This document shows, one piece after another, positions 1-4,614 of a stretch of 8,836 bases of DNA. The stretch lies in assembly GCF_052089425.1 (NCBI RefSeq), contig NZ_JBQCZW010000055.1:1-8836 (forward strand). Direction: 5' to 3'. Origin of the DNA: Ancrocorticia sp052089425. Lineage in GTDB: Bacteria > Actinomycetota > Actinomycetes > Actinomycetales > Actinomycetaceae. The position numbers and the translations under genes are program-made. The notes beneath the pieces were generated by a model that searched no databases, was not told the DNA's origin, and saw only the letters and a list, made by a program, of their open reading frames with translations. Each line of letters starts with the position of its first letter. Positions within the stretch are counted from its first letter, which is position 1.

Positions 1-52
1 ACCCGTGTACACGGCTTTGCAGGCCGTTGCCTCGCCTCTCGGCCAACCCACC
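1..52 (-). tRNA. tRNA-Cys (anticodon GCA), 3' part cut off by the window edge
   Basis: Read on the minus strand, the tRNA begins with acceptor strand GGTGGGT at position 52. It continues with T8, a D arm and an anticodon arm of ACGGC / CTGCAAA / GCCGT. The anticodon GCA, complementary to 18-20, decodes cysteine codons. The visible part ends in the 5' strand of the T arm (ACGGGT), so the T loop, the acceptor 3' strand and the discriminator lie outside the window. It follows tRNA-Gly in the same direction after a 35-nt spacer and is probably co-transcribed with it. The identity is firm because the anticodon arm is complete. Confidence 0.9.
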
Positions 53-62
53 GTGCGGGACT

Positions 63-77
63 GGCAGTAAGACTGCC
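63..77 (-). other. Small hairpin between tRNA-Gly and tRNA-Cys
   Basis: GGCAGT (63-68) and ACTGCC (72-77) form a perfect 6-bp stem with a 3-nt loop in the 35-nt spacer between the two minus-strand tRNAs. No T-run follows on the minus strand, so an intrinsic terminator is unlikely. A processing signal in the tRNA precursor, or chance, is more plausible. Confidence 0.35.
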
Positions 78-87
78 GATCACTCCG

Positions 88-160
88 AGCGGATGACGGG
101 ACTCGAACCCGCGACCCTCACCTTGGCAAGGTGATGCTCTACCAACTGAGCCACATCCGC
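88..160 (-). tRNA. tRNA-Gly (anticodon GCC)
   Basis: A complete 73-nt cloverleaf on the minus strand. Acceptor strands GCGGATG (from 160) and CATCCGC pair over 7 bp and are followed by discriminator U at 88, the usual base for bacterial tRNA-Gly. The anticodon stem TCACC/GGTGA encloses loop TTGCCAA with anticodon GCC, which reads GGC and GGU. The T arm is GCGGG TTCGAGT CCCGT. No CCA tail is encoded, so it must be added after transcription. It is the promoter-proximal member of a minus-strand tRNA pair with tRNA-Cys. Confidence 0.97.
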
Positions 161-206
161 GTAACGAAGCGCTGCCAGTTTACTACCTCACCGGCGGCGC
201 TCCATA

Positions 207-237
207 ACTATATGCAACCCCGCTCGCCGCTGTCCAA
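207..237 (-). promoter_or_regulatory. Candidate promoter for the tRNA-Gly/tRNA-Cys transcript
   Basis: On the minus strand, TTGGAC (237-232) and TATAGT (212-207) resemble -35 and -10 elements. The -10 matches consensus at five of six positions and fits the TAnnnT pattern of actinobacterial promoters. The 19-bp spacer is longer than ideal. Transcription would start near 200, about 40 nt before mature tRNA-Gly. This is motif matching by eye only. Confidence 0.4.
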
Positions 238-272
238 CTGAAAGGGTGAGGTGCACGCCACGTGTGCACGCT

Positions 273-302
273 TTGCGCAACAGCGCCCAAGCGGGCTATT
301 CT
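273..302 (+). promoter_or_regulatory. Candidate promoter for tRNA-Val
   Basis: TTGCGC (273-278) and TATTCT (297-302), separated by 18 bp, lie just upstream of tRNA-Val and would start transcription near 309, a few bases before the mature 5' end. The -10 fits TAnnnT, while the -35 matches only TTG. Upstream, GTGCAC occurs twice (251-256 and 264-269) with a CACGTG palindrome between them (259-264). The significance of these is unknown. Confidence 0.35.
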
Positions 303-314
303 CATTAGGCAGTT

Positions 315-386
315 GGGCCATTAGCGCAGGGGTAGCGCGCTTCCTTCACACGGAAGAGGTCACTGGTTCGATCCCAGTATGGCCCA
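315..386 (+). tRNA. tRNA-Val (anticodon CAC)
   Basis: A complete 72-nt cloverleaf. Acceptor strands GGGCCAT and ATGGCCC pair over 7 bp with discriminator A at 386. The D stem is GCGC/GCGC. Anticodon stem CTTCC/GGAAG encloses TTCACAC, giving anticodon CAC, which reads only GUG. The T arm is ACTGG TTCGATC CCAGT, and no CCA is encoded. It is divergent from the Gly-Cys tRNAs. As I recall, actinobacterial genomes often place tRNA-Val(CAC) opposite a Gly-Cys-Val(GAC) cluster, so a Val(GAC) gene may lie beyond the left edge. Confidence 0.96.
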
Positions 387-417
387 CTCGAGAATGGTCG
401 AGACATTTTCGTAGTAG

Positions 418-440
418 ACGGGTCCGCGATGCGGGCCCGT
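418..440 (+). terminator. Probable terminator of the tRNA-Val transcript
   Basis: ACGGGTCCGC (418-427) and GCGGGCCCGT (431-440) form a 10-bp GC-rich stem containing one G-U pair, with a GAT loop, 31 nt after the tRNA. Only a weak tail (TCTGCATGT) follows instead of a clear T-run, which is common for GC-rich actinobacterial terminators. No other function is suggested by its position. Confidence 0.5.
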
Positions 441-541
441 TCTGCATGTATGGGGCTAACGTCCTAGCCAATCGGGTACGCTAAGCACATCATTGTTGAT
501 TTGCTTCGTGCCCCTGCGGGCCATCTTGGTGGGAGGCTCCT

Positions 542-1195
542 ATGAGTACGGTTGATCCAAACAGTAAGTGGCGCAACCGCGCGAGCGGACGTATCACGAT
601 CTCGTGGATCATGTGGATTGTGGCGCTGGCGGGCTTCTTCGTCATTGGCTGGTCCTTTGATCTGGATGGCGATTCGGAGCGCATGGCCATCATCATCTCG
701 ATTCTCTTCCCGCTTGGCCTGATACTGCTGATCGGAACCGCGTTCGTGTACCCGAGCGATGAGGACGCGTTCAATCCCCGCCCATTCTTCTTCCCGCAGG
801 CTGGGATGTTCATTTTCATGGGTGCCGGAGACATCGCTCGCCGCCTTGCCCGCGATACGCCCCTGAACATAATCACTCTTGCGTTCGTGGCCGCGGGGGC
901 ACTGGCACTTGTGATCATCGAGTTGATCTCTCGCAGGCTCGAGGCACGCCGGAAGATACGGGGCCGCGTGCAGGGCGGCGGCGTCAAGACTCGGGGCCGC
1001 GTCACGCGCGCGAGGGGCTACTACGAAAACCACCACAAGGTCACCCGCGTGACGGTGCAGTTCACGGATTCGCTAGGCACCCAGCGCTGGGCCAAGCAAA
1101 CGCTTGGTGGCACCGCCAGGGTAGGAGATACACTCTCCGTCCAGTACCTGCAACATGAGCTGGACTCCAGCAGCGCAGCCGTGGTGATTAGCTGA
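542..1195 (+). CDS. Predicted membrane protein with three helices and a DUF3592-like C-terminal domain
   Basis: A 217-residue protein of unknown function. The ATG at 542 is supported by GGGAGG at 531-536, 5 nt upstream. Hydrophobic stretches at about residues 19-38, 47-69 and 108-130 look like three membrane helices. They are followed by a very basic linker (about 131-160, many Arg and Lys). The last 60 residues (VTVQFTD...GTQRW...VGDTLSVQY) resemble the small beta-rich DUF3592 domain: a V-x-F-x-D-x-x-G strand pair, then VGD-x-x-x-V-x-Y. DUF3592 has no established biochemical role that I know of. The gene stands alone after tRNA-Val and converges on the minus-strand operon, overlapping its last stop by 8 bp. 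Two long minus-strand frames lie opposite it but lack recognisable features. The coding call is strong; the domain assignment is moderate. Confidence 0.85.
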   Translation: MSTVDPNSKWRNRASGRITISWIMWIVALAGFFVIGWSFDLDGDSERMAIIISILFPLGLILLIGTAFVYPSDEDAFNPRPFFFPQAGMFIFMGAGDIARRLARDTPLNIITLAFVAAGALALVIIELISRRLEARRKIRGRVQGGGVKTRGRVTRARGYYENHHKVTRVTVQFTDSLGTQRWAKQTLGGTARVGDTLSVQYLQHELDSSSAAVVIS

Positions 1196-1583
1196 GCCAC
1201 ACCTCCACGAATCCACACGCGCCAGCTGCCAGATAGGACGCGAGTGTGCCGATAATGAACCGTTCGTTGAGCGCCGGGTTACGCTGAAGTTCTGACCAGC
1301 GGCCGAGCCCCTTGATTGCCACCACCGCGGCAATCAGCCCGGACGCCCCGGCCAAAATCGCGCCGGTGATAGCTAAACGTTCCAACACCCCGATCCACGT
1401 GCCCCCGCGCAGTACTTCAACGGGAGCGGACTCTGGCAGCACGGTGGCTTCGTAACCTCCGCGCCGCGGCGCGCTGTCCGAGGGCGCCTTGACGCGGGCA
1501 AGCTTGAACACCACTTCCACGGCTAGCCACCCCAACAACACAGATGCCGCGAGCGCTCCAGCAGCAATGCCTACACCCATCAT
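1188..1583 (-). CDS. Small membrane protein resembling the C-terminal part of DUF3307 proteins, partner of the SatD-like gene
   Basis: A 131-residue protein with likely membrane helices at about residues 5-28, 69-92 and 108-130. The first two are joined by a polar loop of roughly 40 residues. I chose the ATG at 1583 because it overlaps the upstream stop as ATGA and has GGGAGG 7 nt upstream. A longer frame starting at 1634 would run 51 bp further into the neighbour and lacks this signal. Conserved-looking motifs are W-I-G-V-L-E-R-L (63-70), A-I-K-G-L-G-R (89-95) and E-R-F-I-I-G-T-L-A-S (107-116). From memory these resemble the end of DUF3307 membrane proteins, which accompany SatD genes in Firmicutes. 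The biochemical role is unknown. Tight coupling suggests it works with the SatD-like protein. Confidence 0.85.
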   Translation of the reverse strand: MMGVGIAAGALAASVLLGWLAVEVVFKLARVKAPSDSAPRRGGYEATVLPESAPVEVLRGGTWIGVLERLAITGAILAGASGLIAAVVAIKGLGRWSELQRNPALNERFIIGTLASYLAAGACGFVEVWLS

Positions 1584-2185
1584 TGGCCAGCCTCCCGATC
1601 GAGTTCCTCCAGTAGCCTGCGCGCAACAGGCCATGCGGCCTCTTCTTCAAAGATGCGCGATAGGGTGCGCCGGCGGGACACCGAGGCTTCGCTGATCCCA
1701 AGCTGCAGCGCAATCTCTTGGCCGCTGAGCCCTTGACCGACCAGCTCCACCACTTCACGCTGCGGGGCGCTTCGCTCATCGATCACCACGCCAATGATTT
1801 GAAGGAGCGCCTGAACATCCGCCGCGAGCGCCGCGTCCTCTCCAACCACTGCAACGGACACGGCGTACTTCTTTGACGCCTCAACCGCTTCGCGCGCCCG
1901 AAGGAAGGCGGGGCCGCGGGCGGAGCGCATGCCGTCGTCGTCGTCAAAAAAACTCTCGTTGCCCGCCGCGCCGCATCCAACGCCGATGTGCCAACCCCCG
2001 AGGCGAAGGGCGCACTGGAGCGCGCGAACAACGTGTTCGGTATCTACGAGCGCCCCTTGAATCTCATCTCCCACGGTGCGGGCGAACCCGCCAATCGTTC
2101 GAACTGACTCAAGCGCCGCGAGCAATTCGGGCACCCGGTCCGGTTCGTGGCGCGAATCCACTTGATCCATCGTGAGGACAAACAT
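1580..2185 (-). CDS. SatD-like protein with C-terminal helix-turn-helix
   Basis: A 201-residue soluble protein. The N-terminal part (about 1-110) follows the SatD pattern: opening VLTMDQVDSR (3-12) with Asp7, RTVGDEIQG (36-44), a GIG-like strand WHIGVGCG (65-72), and GPAFLRAREAVEASK (91-105). The early Asp and the G-D-E motif recall nucleotide-cyclase/GGDEF folds, but the full catalytic signature is absent, so no enzymatic role is claimed. Residues 143-172 form a helix-turn-helix (GLSGQEIALQLGISEASVSRRR), suggesting DNA binding. The family normally starts M-F-V-L-T, which fixes the ATG at 2185; a purine-rich GGTGGAG lies 2 nt upstream. It is the first gene of a two-gene operon, overlapping the next by 4 bp. 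A T7 run on its coding strand (1952-1946) precedes four Asp codons. The SatD role (acid tolerance/secretion locus in Streptococcus) is not biochemically resolved. Confidence 0.85.
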   Translation of the reverse strand: MFVLTMDQVDSRHEPDRVPELLAALESVRTIGGFARTVGDEIQGALVDTEHVVRALQCALRLGGWHIGVGCGAAGNESFFDDDDGMRSARGPAFLRAREAVEASKKYAVSVAVVGEDAALAADVQALLQIIGVVIDERSAPQREVVELVGQGLSGQEIALQLGISEASVSRRRTLSRIFEEEAAWPVARRLLEELDREAGQ

Positions 2186-2212
2186 GACTCCACCCTACCG
2201 CAATCGTTCCTC

Positions 2213-2241
2213 ATTAGCTTGTGAGGGCTAATTGAGATCAA
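2213..2241 (-). promoter_or_regulatory. Candidate promoter for the SatD-like operon
   Basis: On the minus strand, TTGATC (2241-2236) and GCTAAT (2218-2213) are separated by exactly 17 bp. Each matches the sigma-70-type consensus at four of six positions. Transcription would start near 2206, giving a leader of about 20 nt. Its -35 overlaps that of a mirror-image plus-strand promoter candidate. Found by eye, not tested. Confidence 0.4.
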
Positions 2242-2260
2242 TTAGTTTCTGTGGGCTAAT
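2232..2260 (+). promoter_or_regulatory. Candidate promoter for the glgX-treY-treZ operon
   Basis: TTGAGA (2232-2237) and GCTAAT (2255-2260) are separated by exactly 17 bp. A TG dinucleotide one base before the -10 gives an extended -10. The predicted start near 2267 leaves a 5' leader of about 72 nt. It is the mirror image of the minus-strand candidate around the point 2236.5. The -10 does not fit the stricter TAnnnT pattern, so confidence is limited. Confidence 0.35.
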
Positions 2261-2338
2261 TGTGGGATTGATGGCGTTATTTCACACAGTGGGCCGGTAA
2301 TCATCGCACGGGAGGCCCGAACGTGCAATGCTTATTTC

Positions 2339-4567
2339 ATGCAAATTTGGCCAGGACATCCTTATCCCCTCGGTGCCACATTCGACGGCAGCGGCACCAA
2401 CTTCGCCATTTTCACCTCCATTGCGGACAGTGTGGACCTCGTACTGTTAGATGACGATAACCATGAGGAGATTGTTGAGCTGCGCGAGGTCGATTCCTCA
2501 GTGTGGCATTGCTACCTGCCCGGCATCGCGCCCGGACAGCGTTACGGCTACCGTGTTCACGGCCCATATGACCCCTCCCGCGGGCTGCGCTGTGATTCCT
2601 CGAAGCTCCTGCTGGATCCCTATGCCAAGGCTATTGACGGCGAGATCACGAACGATCAGGCGCTCTTTTCCTACGATTTCACTGATCCCTCCGCGCGCAA
2701 GGAGACGGATTCGCTCGGGCACACGATGACCTCCGTGGTGATCAACCCGTATTTCGACTGGGGCCATGATCGCCCACCCGGGCACGAATACAACGAAACC
2801 ATCATCTACGAGGCCCACGTGCGCGGCATGTCTATGAAGCACCCAGACGTGCCAGAGGAGCTGCGCGGAACCTACATGGGACTGTGCTCCCAGCCCATTT
2901 TGGACCATCTGGATGACTTGGGCATCACGGCGATCGAACTCATGCCGTGTCACCAGTTCGTCAATGACACCTCGCTTCAGGACAAGGGCCTGACCAACTA
3001 CTGGGGTTACAACACGATCGGCTTCTTCGCCCCGCACAACGGCTATTCGGCCTCACGCAGCCCATACGGGCAGGTTCACGAGTTCAAGTCCATGGTCAAA
3101 ACCTTCCATGAGGCCGGGATCGAAGTGATCATGGATGTGGTGTACAACCACACGGCAGAGGGCAACCACATGGGCCCCACGCTTTCCTTCAAGGGAATCG
3201 ACAACCCCTCCTACTACCGGCTCGTGGAAGGCGACGAGGAGCACTACTTTGACACCACGGGCACCGGCAATTCGCTGAACATGCGCTCCCCTTCCTCCCT
3301 CCAGCTCATCATGGATTCGCTCCGATACTGGATTACGGACATGCACGTGGACGGCTTCCGGTTCGATCTAGCCTCCACGCTGGCGCGCGAGCTTCACGCG
3401 GTGGATAAGCTCTCCTCCTTCTTTGACATCATCCATCAGGATCCGCTGATTTCTCAGGTCAAGCTGATTGCCGAGCCATGGGACGTGGGCGAAGGCGGCT
3501 ACAACGTGGGCGGATTCCCGCCGTTGTGGACCGAGTGGAACGGCCAGTACCGCGACACGGTGCGCGATTTCTGGCGCGGGGAACCCGCGGTGCTATCCGA
3601 GTTGGCTTCGCGCCTGACGGGTTCTTCCGACCTGTACGAGAGTTCGGGCCGGCGCCCGTTTGCTTCCATCAACTTCGTGACCGCTCACGATGGATTTACC
3701 CTTCGCGATTTGGTTGCGTACAACGAGAAGCATAACGAAGCTAATTTGGAGGGGAATAACGACGGCGAATCCAACAACAGGTCCTGGAACTGCGGCGTCG
3801 AGGGGCCTACGGATGATTCCGAGGTACTTGCTCTGCGGGGCCGTCAAGTCCGCAACTTCCTGACCACTCTCATGCTCTCTCAGGGCGTTCCGATGATCTG
3901 CCACGGCGATGAGATGGGACGAACTCAAGGTGGGAACAACAACACCTACTGTCAGGACAATGAGATTTCTTGGGTGGATTGGGATCTCAATTCCTCCCAG
4001 CGCGCATTGCTGGACTTCACCGCCCGGCTCATCCACTTCCGGCGCGAACACCCCGTGCTTCAGCGCCGGCGCTTCTTCGCAGGTTCATCCACTCGCGGCG
4101 GAAGCTCGGAGGTGGGCGAAATCGAATGGTTCCGCCCCGATGCAACGTGGATGCAAGATGCTGACTGGCAGACGGGTTTCGCCCGCTCACTCATGGTGTA
4201 TCTGAACGGCCAGGCGATTCGCGAGCCAGACAGCCGCGGCAATCAGGTCAAGGATGATGACATCCTGTTGGCGATTAATGCGGACGCAAATGAACAGACG
4301 TTTTCCCTGCCGGACAAAACCTATGGTCAGGCGTGGAGGGACGTTCTGGATACAGGGACAAATCTGGACAACGAGCGCTTGTATACCGCGGGTGAAACCT
4401 TCCGGGTTGATGGGCGCGCCATGCGCGTGTTGATTCGCGATGCCTCTCAGGACGTGACGGGCGCCAAGGAATCGGAAGGCGAAGCCGAACCCAAGCGGAA
4501 CTTCGCTGATCCGCTGCCGGAATCCCGCTCATGGGATGAGGTTGATCCCGCTTCTTCTTCCTCTTAG
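2339..4567 (+). CDS. glgX: Glycogen debranching enzyme GlgX/TreX (GH13_11)
   Basis: A 742-residue cytoplasmic isoamylase-type enzyme that hydrolyses alpha-1,6 branches of glycogen and releases linear maltodextrins. An N-terminal CBM48/E-set domain (about 5-100, opening W-P-G-x-P-Y-P-L-G-A-T) precedes the GH13 barrel. Conserved regions are DVVYNH (266-271), GFRFDLAS with nucleophile Asp343, IAEPWD with acid/base Glu379, and TAHDGFT with Asp451. The GEGGYNVGGFPP and NNDGESNNRSWNCG stretches are typical of GlgX. The last 42 residues (701-742) are a polar acidic tail ending in four Ser, absent from the shorter E. coli enzyme. ATG 2339 is the only canonical in-frame start after a stop at 2243, and it matches the family N-terminus. 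However, no Shine-Dalgarno lies next to it; the nearest, GGGAGG at 2310-2315, is 23 nt away. It is first in the trehalose operon, 47 bp before treY. Confidence 0.97.
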   Translation: MQIWPGHPYPLGATFDGSGTNFAIFTSIADSVDLVLLDDDNHEEIVELREVDSSVWHCYLPGIAPGQRYGYRVHGPYDPSRGLRCDSSKLLLDPYAKAIDGEITNDQALFSYDFTDPSARKETDSLGHTMTSVVINPYFDWGHDRPPGHEYNETIIYEAHVRGMSMKHPDVPEELRGTYMGLCSQPILDHLDDLGITAIELMPCHQFVNDTSLQDKGLTNYWGYNTIGFFAPHNGYSASRSPYGQVHEFKSMVKTFHEAGIEVIMDVVYNHTAEGNHMGPTLSFKGIDNPSYYRLVEGDEEHYFDTTGTGNSLNMRSPSSLQLIMDSLRYWITDMHVDGFRFDLASTLARELHAVDKLSSFFDIIHQDPLISQVKLIAEPWDVGEGGYNVGGFPPLWTEWNGQYRDTVRDFWRGEPAVLSELASRLTGSSDLYESSGRRPFASINFVTAHDGFTLRDLVAYNEKHNEANLEGNNDGESNNRSWNCGVEGPTDDSEVLALRGRQVRNFLTTLMLSQGVPMICHGDEMGRTQGGNNNTYCQDNEISWVDWDLNSSQRALLDFTARLIHFRREHPVLQRRRFFAGSSTRGGSSEVGEIEWFRPDATWMQDADWQTGFARSLMVYLNGQAIREPDSRGNQVKDDDILLAINADANEQTFSLPDKTYGQAWRDVLDTGTNLDNERLYTAGETFRVDGRAMRVLIRDASQDVTGAKESEGEAEPKRNFADPLPESRSWDEVDPASSSS

Positions 4568-4602
4568 CCCGCCATTTATGTGAGGATTTCGGCAAACTGA
4601 AG

Positions 4603-4614
4603 TATGGTCGGAGC
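4603..4614 (+). promoter_or_regulatory. Possible -10 element giving a leaderless treY transcript
   Basis: TATGGT (4603-4608) fits TAnnnT and would place transcription start at 4615, exactly the A of the treY ATG. A possible -35, GTGAGG (4580-4585), lies 17 bp upstream but is weak. GGAG (4610-4613) sits only 1 nt from the ATG, too close for a normal ribosome site, which is why a leaderless start is worth considering. Confidence 0.25.

Larger units (their letters stand above)
2213..2262. repeat. Two tandem 28-bp-spaced repeats forming alternating ATTAG/CTAAT half-sites; probable operator
   Basis: The block ATTAG-Y-TT-S-TG-W-GGGCTAATTG occurs at 2213-2234 and again at 2241-2262, offset by exactly 28 bp with three mismatches in 22 positions. 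Between and overlapping them, CTAATTGA (2228-2235) and TCAATTAG (2238-2245) form an 8-bp inverted repeat with a 2-bp spacer. The result is four half-sites in alternating orientation at the centre of a divergent intergenic region. This is the usual look of an operator for a dimeric regulator. The regulator is unknown; the adjacent helix-turn-helix protein is one candidate. Confidence 0.6.

Noticed and set aside
251..484. A 77-codon plus-strand open frame across tRNA-Val.
   Set aside because: It runs through the complete tRNA and the terminator-like hairpin, has no ribosome site and no protein-like features.
464..1036. Long minus-strand open frames (190 aa at 464-1036 and 171 aa at 490-1005) opposite the DUF3592-like gene.
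   Set aside because: They are low-complexity, Arg/Pro/Ala-rich products without recognisable domains, and they overlap each other. The plus-strand gene has a good ribosome site, clear membrane helices and a recognisable tail domain.
1584..1634. An upstream ATG at 1634 that would lengthen the small membrane protein by 17 residues.
   Set aside because: The ATGA overlap at 1583 with GGGAGG 7 nt upstream is a much better start. The extra residues (Cys/Gly/Thr-rich) look like read-through of the neighbour in the wrong frame.
1873..2175. A 100-codon plus-strand open frame opposite the SatD-like gene.
   Set aside because: An Arg/Pro-rich shadow with no ribosome site or domain. The minus-strand gene has conserved family motifs.
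2267..2338. A riboswitch in the 72-nt glgX leader.
   Set aside because: Only short, mutually exclusive stems are visible (GGGCC/GGCCC, GCACG/CGTGC, CGGG/CCCG), with no conserved aptamer pattern I recognise.
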